Program-made: the position numbers and the translations under genes
Shown here: one piece after another, positions 45,324 to 55,144 of the stretch
Numbering within the stretch: position 1 is the first letter of the stretch
How the letters are laid out: each line of letters opens with the position of its first letter
The notes under the pieces: generated by a model
Seen by the model: the letters and a program-made list of their open reading frames with translations, nothing else
Databases searched by the model: none
Told to the model about the DNA's origin: nothing
Assembly (NCBI RefSeq): GCF_000442275.2
Contig: NZ_KE557307.1
Span: 1 to 60,333, forward strand
Length of the DNA stretch: 60,333 nucleotides
Origin: Litoreibacter arenae DSM 19593
GTDB lineage: Bacteria > Pseudomonadota > Alphaproteobacteria > Rhodobacterales > Rhodobacteraceae
Reading direction: 5' to 3'

Positions 45324-45622
45324 TCTTCTCCGGTCAAAAGATAGTCGACCACCCAGTTGATTTCGGTTTGCGTCAACAGTGGTTGCCAAGGCGGCATAGC
45401 GGTTCCGGGGATGCCGTCCTGTATCACCTGCCCAAGGGTTTCGGGATCATAGTGCTGCAAGGACTCGGCCCGAATGTCGGGGCCGAGTCCGCCTTTGAGC
45501 GTCATGCCGTGGCATGATCCGCAGTCCTGATGGACCAAGTGCTTCAGCGCCATTGCATCCGGTGGCACCTCCCCTGCCACTGCTGCGCTGGCGCTGAAGA
45601 CGAACAGGAGAACCCTACTCAC
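45320..45622 (-). CDS. nirC: Periplasmic c-type cytochrome NirC
   Basis: 100 aa: signal peptide (VLLFVFSASAAVAG), heme motif CGSCHG and a distal Met region (GTAMPPWQPLL). A small monoheme cytochrome c that donates electrons to NirS or helps mature it. It overlaps nirE by 8 bp and nirF by 4 bp. Confidence 0.93.
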   Translation of the reverse strand: MSRVLLFVFSASAAVAGEVPPDAMALKHLVHQDCGSCHGMTLKGGLGPDIRAESLQHYDPETLGQVIQDGIPGTAMPPWQPLLTQTEINWVVDYLLTGEE

Positions 45623-46394
45623 CGGCTATCGCCGCTGGCAGCGGCGGCATCTGGTTTAGGGCCGCCTGTTGGTAAAGGGATACGACCCTGCCGATCACAA
45701 ACAGAACGGGCGTGCGCAAGGCCAAGGTCTGCGCATCCACACCAATCTGGCCAAGGTGCGACAAGAGACGGGTTTCACGCGGCGTGGTGACGTTGGAGAC
45801 CGCCAGAACCGGCAGGTTGGCGGGCAGGCCCGCGCTCATCAGACGCAAGGCAATCTCGGCAATGCTGGACGCCCCCATATAGACCACCAACGTGGTGTCG
45901 ATATCGGCCAGACTTTCCCAATTCAGCTTGAGCGTTTTGTCCGCCGCAAGATGTCCGGTAACATATCGCACGCCGGTGGCAAGCCCACGGTGGGTTAGCG
46001 GCACGCCGGTGGCCGCCGCCATGCCTTGCGCTGCCGATATCCCGGGCGCGTATTCTACATTGATGCCCCGCGCTTGCAGATAGGCCGCCTCTTCCGAGCC
46101 GCGCCCGAAGATCATCGGGTCACCGCCCTTGAGGCGGGCAACGATCTGCCCTTCCAAGGCCCGTTCGGCCAGAATTTCATTGATCTGATCTTGCGGAACC
46201 GTGTGGCATTTCGGGGCCTTGCCCACGGGGACCATGTCCGCGCTCTTGGGTGCCATAGCCAGAATCTCGGGAGATACCAGACGGTCGTAAACCACAACAT
46301 CAGCGTCGCCGAGCATCCGGACGGCGCGCAATGTCATGAGGTCGGGATCGCCCGGGCCTGCTCCGATCAGATAAACTTTGCCATTGGGTGTCAT
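45615..46394 (-). CDS. nirE: Uroporphyrinogen-III C-methyltransferase NirE
   Basis: 259 aa from the ATG at 46394; GAGGA lies eight bases upstream, whereas the ATG at 46403 is too close to it. SUMT motifs: VYLIGAGPGDPDLMTLRA at the N-terminus, VARLKGGDPMIFGRGSEE, APGISAAQGMAAATGVPLTHRG and TLVVYMGAS. It makes precorrin-2 from uroporphyrinogen III with SAM, the entry step of heme d1 synthesis. Confidence 0.94.
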   Translation of the reverse strand: MTPNGKVYLIGAGPGDPDLMTLRAVRMLGDADVVVYDRLVSPEILAMAPKSADMVPVGKAPKCHTVPQDQINEILAERALEGQIVARLKGGDPMIFGRGSEEAAYLQARGINVEYAPGISAAQGMAAATGVPLTHRGLATGVRYVTGHLAADKTLKLNWESLADIDTTLVVYMGASSIAEIALRLMSAGLPANLPVLAVSNVTTPRETRLLSHLGQIGVDAQTLALRTPVLFVIGRVVSLYQQAALNQMPPLPAAIAGE

Positions 46395-46449
46395 TGGCCG
46401 CATTCCTCACGTGGCAATCGTTTTTGTCATCTCGGGGTTCGTTGAAAAC

Positions 46450-46476
46450 CGGGGGCCGCGCGTAACGCAGCCCCCG
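46450..46476 (-). terminator. GC-rich hairpin between nirS and nirE
   Basis: CGGGGGC and GCCCCCG form a perfect 7-bp stem with a 13-base loop, starting 11 bp after the nirS stop. On the minus strand it is followed by GGTTTTC. It may partially terminate transcription so that nirS mRNA exceeds that of the biosynthetic genes. Confidence 0.6.
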
Positions 46477-46487
46477 ACCCTCGTGTT

Positions 46488-48266
<1,779 letters not shown>

Positions 48267-48302
48267 TTAACATTATCGTGACATTGGGCTCATCGGGCGT
48301 CC

Positions 48303-48316
48303 TTGACTTATGTTAA
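48303..48316. promoter_or_regulatory. Dnr/NnrR/FNR-type box between nirS and nirI
   Basis: TTGACTTATGTTAA, an almost symmetric TTGAC-N4-GTTAA site, 57 bp upstream of nirS and 33 bp upstream of nirI. The spacing allows a site centred near -41.5 for nirS. For nirI the transcription start would fall at or inside the start codon, so nirS is the more likely target. It is similar to the perfect site before nirX. Confidence 0.65.
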
Positions 48317-48349
48317 GGCGGGAACAGACAGAGCGGAGCAGAAGGGGGA

Positions 48350-50392
48350 ATGATCCGATCTGTCCTCTTCACAATTCTGAGTGCATTTTGCATTGCGGGC
48401 AGCCCTTTGATGGCACCGGCCCAGAATGCGGGGCTCGTCCTTCACGATGAAGCCGTGGCAGTCGCCCCGACCCGCGAGGTCGCGGCATCCCTGTTTAGCC
48501 TCACAGAGTTGCCAAACATCATACATACCAAGGGCGCGGTGCCCGGATGGGAGGTGTCACAGGGCGGGGAAAGTGTCGGGCATATCGCGTCAACCTGGGA
48601 GATTATCCAGTCCGCTGGATATTCCGGGCGACCACTGGATGTGCTGGTCGCGGTGTCCTCAAACGGCGTTATCACCGGTGCCAAATTAGTGCGTCACAGC
48701 GAGCCGATTCTGACGCTTGGCCTGTCTGACCAGGACATCGCGCGATTTGTCGCAGGCTTTGCGGGAATCGATCTTCTGGACCCTGACGGCACCCGGTCCG
48801 GCCCTGAAATGCCCGACATAATTTCCCGCGCGACGGTCACGACCGGCGTTATCCGCGACTCCATCCTGCGCACCGCGCGGTTGCTGGCGATCAATCGCGG
48901 CCTCGTGCCGGGCGGTGGCATCGACCGCCTGAATTTCGAGCCACGCAGTTGGGCCCAGCTGGAGGCAACAGGCGCGGTTGCTGGCACCACAGTTACCCTC
49001 AGCGAAGCCCGGGCGGCGCTTGCTGATGCCCAGCCCCCGATCCCAGAAGGCAGCGCACCGTTTATCGCCCTCTGGGTGGCGCTGGCCGATCCGCCGACAA
49101 TTGGCCGCAACATTCTGGGGGCCACGCAGTTCAATCGAACAACGGCGGCTCTGGGGCCTGACGCACATGTGCTTTTTGTGGGCTCGCACGGGCTCTATTC
49201 CCATCGCGGAACCGAGTGGCGCCGCAGTGGCTCATTCGACCGGTTGATGGTGACCCAGAACGGGGTGGATTATCCGCTAACCGAAGAGGGCTATACCAGA
49301 ATTGATAAACTCCCCATTCAGGACACCCCACCTTTCAAGGAACGCAGCCTGTTTCAAATTGGCGGTGACGGGTTTGACCCGATACAGCCGTTCACGCTGA
49401 CCCTAACCGCCACGCGCCCCACAGCATCAGGCGCAGACCAGTCGTTTTCAGTATCTCAGGACTATCACCTGCCAGCGGAGTTCGTGCAGGCCCCGCCCCC
49501 CGAAGCGGCCCCGTTGTGGCACCGCACTTGGGAGGACAAGAAATATGCCGTCATGAGCGTAGCCGCGATGCAGATCACGCTCACTCTGATCCTGCTGTTT
49601 CAGGAGCCGCTGGTGCGCCGCAAGCGTCTGTGGATGGTGCTCAGGGTCGGATTTCTCAGCGTCACGCTGGTCTGGCTGGGCTGGGTGCTGAACGGGCAGC
49701 TTTCCATAGTGCAGGTCGTTGCCTTCGTGCAGTCGCTGTTGACCGGATTCCGGTGGGAGACGTTCTTGATCGAGCCGGTGATCTTCACCCTATGGGCGGG
49801 GGTGGCACTGGGGCTGCTGTTCTGGGGTCGGGGTGTCTTTTGCGGCTGGCTATGCCCGTTCGGGGCGCTGCAAGAGCTGTCCAATCTCGTGGCCCGACGC
49901 CTCGGCGTGCCGCAAATAACGGTGCCTCACGCTCTGCACGAGCGACTCTGGATGATCAAATACACCCTGTTTATGGCGATCCTTGCGCTGTCGTTCTATT
50001 CGATGAAAGACGCACTGATACTGGCGGAGGCCGAGCCGTTCAAAACCGCAATATCCATGCGAATGATGCGCGCCTGGCCATTCGTTCTCTTTGTTCTGGT
50101 ACTGCTATTTGCAGGGCTGTTTATCGAGCGGTTCTACTGTCGCTTCATGTGTCCGCTTGGTGCCGCGCTGGCGATCCCTGCCAAGCTGAAGATATTCGAC
50201 TGGCTGCACCGGCGACCGCAATGTGGGCGGGAATGCAGGCTATGCGAAACAAAATGCACCGTGGGCGCGATTGACCCGATCGGGCGGATCAATCCTAACG
50301 AATGTGTGCTTTGCCTGCGCTGTCAGGTGGTGTTGAACGACCCCGAAACCTGTCCGGTTCTCAAACGCAGGGCGCGCGCGAAAGCCGGTTGA
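48350..50392 (+). CDS. nirI: NosR/NirI-family membrane flavo-iron-sulfur protein
   Basis: 680 aa. A signal segment is followed by a periplasmic FMN-binding domain (residues about 70-180) with the attachment-type motif SRATVTTGVIRDSI, then about five to six membrane segments (for example ISITLILLFQ-like MQITLTLILLF). The cytoplasmic face carries polyferredoxin Cys motifs CGWLCPFGALQEL, CRFMCPLGAA and a pair of 4Fe-4S clusters (CRLCETKCTVGAI, CVLCLRCQ). NirI is needed for nirS expression or electron supply in Paracoccus. Divergent from nirS and flavinylated probably by NirX. GGGGG lies just before the start. Confidence 0.93.
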   Translation: MIRSVLFTILSAFCIAGSPLMAPAQNAGLVLHDEAVAVAPTREVAASLFSLTELPNIIHTKGAVPGWEVSQGGESVGHIASTWEIIQSAGYSGRPLDVLVAVSSNGVITGAKLVRHSEPILTLGLSDQDIARFVAGFAGIDLLDPDGTRSGPEMPDIISRATVTTGVIRDSILRTARLLAINRGLVPGGGIDRLNFEPRSWAQLEATGAVAGTTVTLSEARAALADAQPPIPEGSAPFIALWVALADPPTIGRNILGATQFNRTTAALGPDAHVLFVGSHGLYSHRGTEWRRSGSFDRLMVTQNGVDYPLTEEGYTRIDKLPIQDTPPFKERSLFQIGGDGFDPIQPFTLTLTATRPTASGADQSFSVSQDYHLPAEFVQAPPPEAAPLWHRTWEDKKYAVMSVAAMQITLTLILLFQEPLVRRKRLWMVLRVGFLSVTLVWLGWVLNGQLSIVQVVAFVQSLLTGFRWETFLIEPVIFTLWAGVALGLLFWGRGVFCGWLCPFGALQELSNLVARRLGVPQITVPHALHERLWMIKYTLFMAILALSFYSMKDALILAEAEPFKTAISMRMMRAWPFVLFVLVLLFAGLFIERFYCRFMCPLGAALAIPAKLKIFDWLHRRPQCGRECRLCETKCTVGAIDPIGRINPNECVLCLRCQVVLNDPETCPVLKRRARAKAG

Positions 50393-50540
50393 TGCTTGGC
50401 TGAGCGCGCTGCTCCTGAATGGAAGATGTGCAAATATTGACCGTCGTCCAGATCGCAAGTCGGATTGCGCCTTCCCTTTCCGTCTTCAGTCGTGTCTCTT
50501 GTGGCCTCACCGTTGACCCGCGCGATGAGGAGTTTCTGGT

Positions 50541-51248
50541 ATGGTTCAATCCGAAGATCGAAAAGTTGCCAAGGACTCTGTGTTGCTCCGAAACCTGCCG
50601 GACCGTGTCGTCGATGCCTTGTTGAGCGATGCCGTGAGCCACCAGTACAGCCGGGCTGAAACTGTGTTTTTGCAGGGCGAAAAGGCCCAATTTATTCATA
50701 TTGTCGTTGACGGCTGGGTCAAACTTTACCGCGTCGCCCCAAATGGAAACGAGGCGATTGTAAACGTGTTCACACGCAGTCATAGCTTTGGCGAGGCCGT
50801 GTCGTTCAAAAACGGAGACTACCCCGTTTCGGCCGAGGCCGTGACCGACTGCACACTGTTGCTGCTACCGGCCCGTTCCCTCGTGGCGATGATGAAGGAA
50901 GAACCCGATCTATGTATTGCGGCGCTGGCGTCGACTTTCCAGCATCTGCATGAAATGGTGTCTCATCTGGAACAGATCAAAGCTCGAACCGGTGCACAGC
51001 GGGTGGCTGATTTCCTGCTCGACCTGAGCAATTGTGAAACCGGCAGTTGCATGGTCACCCTACCCTACGACAAAATCCTGATTGCGGGACGTTTGGGCAT
51101 GAAGCCGGAGAGCCTTTCGCGGGCGTTTGCGAAACTACAGAAAGTTGGCGTCAAGATCGCAAGAAATCACGCAATGATCAGCGATATTGATGCTTTGAAA
51201 GAATACACCAGAGCCGATCCCGCCAGCGGATGGAGAAAAGCCCAATGA
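50541..51248 (+). CDS. Crp/Fnr-family regulator (Dnr/NnrR-type)
   Basis: 235 aa from the ATG at 50541 (GAGGAG upstream). The cyclic-nucleotide-like sensor fold (residues about 20-130) includes FLQGEKAQFIHIVVDGWVKLYR and FGEAVSFKNGDYPVSAEAVTD. The HTH is LIAGRLGMKPESLSRAFAKLQ with the ExxSR recognition helix that reads TTGA half-sites. The N-terminal Cys cluster of FNR is absent, as in NO-responsive Dnr/NnrR proteins. A weak site (TTGACCGTCGTCCA, 50437) lies upstream, which would allow autoregulation. It is placed to control the nir genes. Confidence 0.85.
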   Translation: MVQSEDRKVAKDSVLLRNLPDRVVDALLSDAVSHQYSRAETVFLQGEKAQFIHIVVDGWVKLYRVAPNGNEAIVNVFTRSHSFGEAVSFKNGDYPVSAEAVTDCTLLLLPARSLVAMMKEEPDLCIAALASTFQHLHEMVSHLEQIKARTGAQRVADFLLDLSNCETGSCMVTLPYDKILIAGRLGMKPESLSRAFAKLQKVGVKIARNHAMISDIDALKEYTRADPASGWRKAQ

Positions 51249-51820
51249 CTGCTCTCTCCGCTGCATTTGCCGCCATTGACGCCGCCAACGCCCGCGATCC
51301 CGACAAGGTAGACGGGCAACCCGCCAGCCTGCTCTATGGCCAGCGGATGACGGCCGAACAAATCCGGCTTTTCCCCGACGCCCGCGAAGCCCTGCAAATC
51401 GCGGCGCGGGGTCAGCATATAGAACGCTGGGTTCTCAGACGCGCGGATTACCCCGAGGGGCGCGAGGGCTATCTGACCTGGCGCCGTGATCTGGCTGGCC
51501 ATCATGCCGAACGTGTGGCCGCGATCATGGCAGAGGCTGGATATGACCAGCCGGAAATCGACGCCGCGCGGCGTATGCTTTTGAAGCAGGGTATCAAGCG
51601 TGATCCGGACGTTCAGGCGCTTGAAGACGTGATCTGTTTCGTTTTTCTGAAATGGTATTTCCAGCCGTTTTCCACCACGCAAAGCCCCGAGAAGCTGCAA
51701 CGCATCGTGCAGAAAACCGCGCGCAAAATGTCGGCCGAGGCCCGCGCCCTTGCGCTGGATACGTTTGACATGCCGCCGCCGTTTACCGACCTTTTCACGG
51801 ACGGAAATCCCGCAAAATAA
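51245..51820 (+). CDS. DUF4202 protein
   Basis: 191 aa; its ATG overlaps the regulator's stop (ATGA), so the two are translationally coupled. Family features: AAFAAIDAANARDPD, HIERWVLRRADYPEGREGYLTWRRDL with a conserved His and Arg/Tyr pair, HHAERVAAIMAEAGY and LEDVICFVFLKWYFQPF. DUF4202 is often near sulfur or nitrogen-oxide metabolism genes, but its biochemistry is not established. It may be the sole partner of the Dnr-like regulator. Confidence 0.8.
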   Translation: MTALSAAFAAIDAANARDPDKVDGQPASLLYGQRMTAEQIRLFPDAREALQIAARGQHIERWVLRRADYPEGREGYLTWRRDLAGHHAERVAAIMAEAGYDQPEIDAARRMLLKQGIKRDPDVQALEDVICFVFLKWYFQPFSTTQSPEKLQRIVQKTARKMSAEARALALDTFDMPPPFTDLFTDGNPAK

Positions 51821-51870
51821 TTGTCGGCAGTTTTCGCACAATCTCCTGGGCTCTCTTCAAGCGGCTGCTG

Positions 51871-53343
51871 TCAGCGTGCCGACACCTTCGCACCGATCCG
51901 GCGAATTCCCTCGGCAATGTGCTCAACTGATATCGAGGAATACCCGAGCCTGAAAAACTCTGTCGGTTGATCCGGGCCGCTGAAGAACGGGGCCCCCGGC
52001 TCTATCACCACCCCGTCATCCAAAAGCGCCTTGGCGAGCATTTCGGTGTCAGTCCCGTTCGGCGCTTTGATCCACAGGCTTGTCCCGCCAAAGCGGGCGG
52101 CCCCGGCCATTTCCAGATCCGTCTTCTCCAGCGCCTCGACAATCGCGGTGCGCCGTTTGGCAAATTGCCTGCGCATGTCGCGGATCAGCAAATCGTAGTG
52201 GCCTTGGGCCAGAAAATAGGCCGCGGTGCGTTGCAAATGTCCCGGCGGATGGCGCAGCATCAGCGAGCGCAGTTCCCGCGCCTCGGCGATCACGTGCTCC
52301 GGCCCGACGAGATACCCCAGCCGCAGACCCGGAAACAACGCCTTGGAAAAGCTGCCCGCGTAAAGCACCCGCTGGTCTTTATCTATCGCCTTGAGCGCAG
52401 GGCTTGGAGGCTCGATAAAGCTCATCTCGAACTCGTAGTCGTCTTCCACGATGACGAAGTCGCGGGCTTGTGCCAGTTCAAGCAGCCTTTCACGCCGCCC
52501 GCGCGGCAAGGTTGCGCCAGTGGGTGCATGGTGGCTTGGCGTCACGAAAACCGCCTGGGTCCCCATGGGAATGTCATCCGGCGGCAGGCCGTTTTCGTCG
52601 ACATCCACCGTCGTGACGCTTGCCCCACACCACCGCAGCGCCTGTAGCGTATCGGGGTAGCACGGGTTTTCACAAACCGCGTTGAGGGGCGTGCGGGTCA
52701 ACAGCTCTATCGCCAGCCAGATCGCGTTCTGGGCGCCGACAGTGATCAGAACCTGCTCACGACCGGCCGAGATACCCCGCCGGGGCAACATGCGGGACAG
52801 GATGTAATCGACAAGCAATGGATCATCAGTGGCTTCATTGCTCGCCATCAACTCGAAATCGCGCGTTCCCATGGCCTGCCTCACGCATTCGCGCCAGGCC
52901 GAGTGTTTGAAGATGGTGGAATCCATCTCCCCGAATACAAACGGATATGGCATAGACCGCCAGTTTTTCGGCTTGATGATCCGGCGGCGGTTGCGCAGAT
53001 TTTCCGACAGGACGTTCTGCCAAAGATTGCTGTTCTCTATCGGCGCTGCTGCGTTACCCATAGGAAGGCGGGGGGCCGCCTCCGAATCCGCAACCACGTA
53101 TCCGCTGCGGCTTTGCGTCGTCAGGAAGCCTTGATCGACCAGTTCCTGAAAAGCCAGCGTCACGGTCATGCGGGCCACACCAAGGTGTTCCGCAAGCTTG
53201 CGCGATGATGGCATCAAGCTGCCCGGCAAAGCCCGTTTCGACAGGATCGACGCGACGACAGTTTCCCGTATCTGGGTTTGCAGCGGCCTTTTCGACGCCC
53301 GGTCCAAAAAGAAAACATCTGCCGCTATACGTGGTCTGGCCAT
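51871..53343 (-). CDS. tauR: Taurine-responsive MocR/GntR-family regulator TauR
   Basis: 490 aa. The N-terminal GntR winged helix (residues about 20-85) contains MPSSRKLAEHLGVARMTVTLAF and then GFLTTQSRSGYVV. The C-terminal aminotransferase fold (residues about 120-490) has VFVTPSHHAPTGATLP, the DDYEFE motif and YAGSFSKALFPGLRLGYLVG with the PLP-binding Lys. MocR proteins bind PLP plus an effector, here probably taurine. It is divergent from tauKLM with two CTGG-type repeats in the gap. Confidence 0.9.
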   Translation of the reverse strand: MARPRIAADVFFLDRASKRPLQTQIRETVVASILSKRALPGSLMPSSRKLAEHLGVARMTVTLAFQELVDQGFLTTQSRSGYVVADSEAAPRLPMGNAAAPIENSNLWQNVLSENLRNRRRIIKPKNWRSMPYPFVFGEMDSTIFKHSAWRECVRQAMGTRDFELMASNEATDDPLLVDYILSRMLPRRGISAGREQVLITVGAQNAIWLAIELLTRTPLNAVCENPCYPDTLQALRWCGASVTTVDVDENGLPPDDIPMGTQAVFVTPSHHAPTGATLPRGRRERLLELAQARDFVIVEDDYEFEMSFIEPPSPALKAIDKDQRVLYAGSFSKALFPGLRLGYLVGPEHVIAEARELRSLMLRHPPGHLQRTAAYFLAQGHYDLLIRDMRRQFAKRRTAIVEALEKTDLEMAGAARFGGTSLWIKAPNGTDTEMLAKALLDDGVVIEPGAPFFSGPDQPTEFFRLGYSSISVEHIAEGIRRIGAKVSAR

Positions 53344-53363
53344 AGCTCACCGTCTTGGCAAAA

Positions 53364-53395
53364 CTGGTCTAAGTCAATGAAAATTCTGGACCTAA
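53364..53395 (+). promoter_or_regulatory. TauR operator: CTGGTCTAAG and CTGGACCTAA direct repeats
   Basis: Direct repeats at 53364-53373 and 53386-53395, 22 bp apart, match the CTGGACYTAA-type repeats reported for TauR in Rhodobacter capsulatus (the first copy is imperfect). They lie 21 bp upstream of tauR and about 100 bp before tauK, so they could serve both activation and autoregulation. Confidence 0.75.
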
Positions 53396-53497
53396 CCTAA
53401 GGTCAGCGAATCCGCCTATTAGCGGTCAGCCTTCACTCAATTGACAAGTTTGCTCTGCCTGCAGAGGCTGAAGGTGCACATAAACTGGGAGGATCCT

Positions 53498-54514
53498 ATG
53501 ACAGTACTATCCAAAATCGCATCCGGTGCGGCAATCGCTCTAACCGCGAGCATCATGAGCATCAGCGCCGCTGACGCGAAGAATTTCAAGATTGCCGTTG
53601 GCGACAGCGGCGGCAGCAGCCAGGAAGCGACCGGCAAAGCGTTCGTCGAGGCGCTCGAAGAGCTGTCCGGCGGCGAGCACACCGGTACCCTGTTCCTGAA
53701 TGGCCAGCTCGGCTCCGAGCAGGACACCGTGAACGAAGCGGCCATCGGCACGCTGGATATGTCCATTCTGGCCATCAACAACGTCACGCCGTTCTCGCCA
53801 ACCGTTGGCGTGTTCTCGCTCCCTTACGTGATCCTGAGCCTCGAAGACGCTGAAAAGCTGACCCAAGGCCCAATCGGTCAGGAACTGACGGAAAACACGA
53901 TCAATGACGCGGGCGTGCGCATCATCGCATGGACCTATACCGGGTTCCGCCGCCTGACCAACTCCAAGAAGCCGGTCAAGTCGGTCGCTGACCTGCAAGG
54001 TCTGGTTATCCGCGTTCCCAAGAACGAAATCATGATCGACACCTACAAAGCCTGGGGCATCAGCCCGACACCGATGGCGTGGTCCGAGACCTTCGCCGGT
54101 CTGCAAACCCAAGTGGTCGACGGTCAGGACAACCCTTACACGACCATCAACGCGATGAAGTTCTACGAGGTGCAAAAGTACGTCACGAACATCCGCTACA
54201 TCTTCTCCATCGAGCCGCTGATCATCTCCGAGCAGGTCTTCCAAGGACTGTCTGCCGAAGAGCAGGAAATGATCCTGGAAGCCGGCAAGAAAGCCACTGC
54301 GGCCTCCGCCCAGTTCCTGCGTGACAATGAAGCGGAGATCAAACAGATCCTGCTCGACGAAGGCATGCAGATTGATGACCCCGAAAACAACGAGGAAGAG
54401 TTCATCAAGCTGGCAACCGAAGCCGTCTGGCCAAAGTTCTACGACAGCATCGGCGGCATCGAGAAAATGAACGCCGTGCTTGCTGAAATCGGTCGCGAAC
54501 CCGTCTCCGAATAA
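53498..54514 (+). CDS. tauK: TRAP transporter substrate-binding protein for taurine (TauK)
   Basis: 338 aa from the ATG at 53498 with GGGAGGATC upstream (an ORF start at 53441 lacks a signal peptide). Sec signal (ASGAAIALTASIMSISAADA). DctP-family signatures: GTLFLNGQLGSEQDTVNEA, LQGLVIRVPKNEIMIDTYKAWG (with the conserved substrate-carboxylate/sulfonate Arg in RVP) and FAGLQTQVVDGQDNPYTTI. Delivers substrate to TauLM in the periplasm. Taurine specificity is inferred from context. Confidence 0.88.
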   Translation: MTVLSKIASGAAIALTASIMSISAADAKNFKIAVGDSGGSSQEATGKAFVEALEELSGGEHTGTLFLNGQLGSEQDTVNEAAIGTLDMSILAINNVTPFSPTVGVFSLPYVILSLEDAEKLTQGPIGQELTENTINDAGVRIIAWTYTGFRRLTNSKKPVKSVADLQGLVIRVPKNEIMIDTYKAWGISPTPMAWSETFAGLQTQVVDGQDNPYTTINAMKFYEVQKYVTNIRYIFSIEPLIISEQVFQGLSAEEQEMILEAGKKATAASAQFLRDNEAEIKQILLDEGMQIDDPENNEEEFIKLATEAVWPKFYDSIGGIEKMNAVLAEIGREPVSE

Positions 54515-54577
54515 ACCGGAAATATAAAAATGGTAAGCGCCTTCGGGCGCTTGCCTCAACCGACCTGGGAGGGGAAG

Positions 54578-55144
54578 ATGACTAAATTCTGGTATGTCGT
54601 CGACAATATAGAAAGCTACATCTGCCGCACATTGCTGGCGATCTTCGTATGTTTGCTTTTCTTGCAGGTCGTCGTCCGCACACTCTTCGATTTTTCGTTC
54701 TCATGGGTCGAAGAGCTTTCGATCTACATGTTCGTCTGGTTCGTTTTCTTCGGGGCAAGCTACGCCGCCAAAATGGGCGCGCATAACCGGGTTACCTTCC
54801 AGTTCAAGTTCCTGCCAGATCGGACGATCAAGTATATTGAGGCGTTTGCCGATCTGTTCTGGATCTTCTTCAACGTCTATTTCGTCTATCTCGCGATAGA
54901 TTTCATCTTCAACAAGATGAACCGTTTCCAGTCGTCGCAGACCATGGGGTTCCACCTCAGCTGGGTCTACATCGTGCTGCCGATTGCGTTCACGTTGATG
55001 ACGATCCGCGTCATTCAGGTGAACTACAAGAAGATCGTTCTGGGCGAGGATTTGCGCGACCCTGATGCGATCGACCTAGAGGAAGTGCGTGCAGAAACCG
55101 GGGATGCCGTGGCAAAGCCACGCCTCGATGAGGAGCAAAAGTAA
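54578..55144 (+). CDS. tauL: TRAP transporter small membrane subunit (TauL)
   Basis: 188 aa from the ATG at 54578 (GGAGGGGAAG upstream). DctQ fold with four hydrophobic helices: TLLAIFVCLLFLQVVVRTLF, LSIYMFVWFVFFGASYAAK, ADLFWIFFNVYFVYLAIDF and WVYIVLPIAFTLMTI. Its last base is shared with the start of tauM (TAATG), typical of the pair. Confidence 0.9.
   Translation: MTKFWYVVDNIESYICRTLLAIFVCLLFLQVVVRTLFDFSFSWVEELSIYMFVWFVFFGASYAAKMGAHNRVTFQFKFLPDRTIKYIEAFADLFWIFFNVYFVYLAIDFIFNKMNRFQSSQTMGFHLSWVYIVLPIAFTLMTIRVIQVNYKKIVLGEDLRDPDAIDLEEVRAETGDAVAKPRLDEEQK

Noticed and set aside
53540-54559. 339-codon minus-strand frame over tauK
   Set aside because: Shadow of the TRAP binding-protein gene; no independent motifs or start signal.
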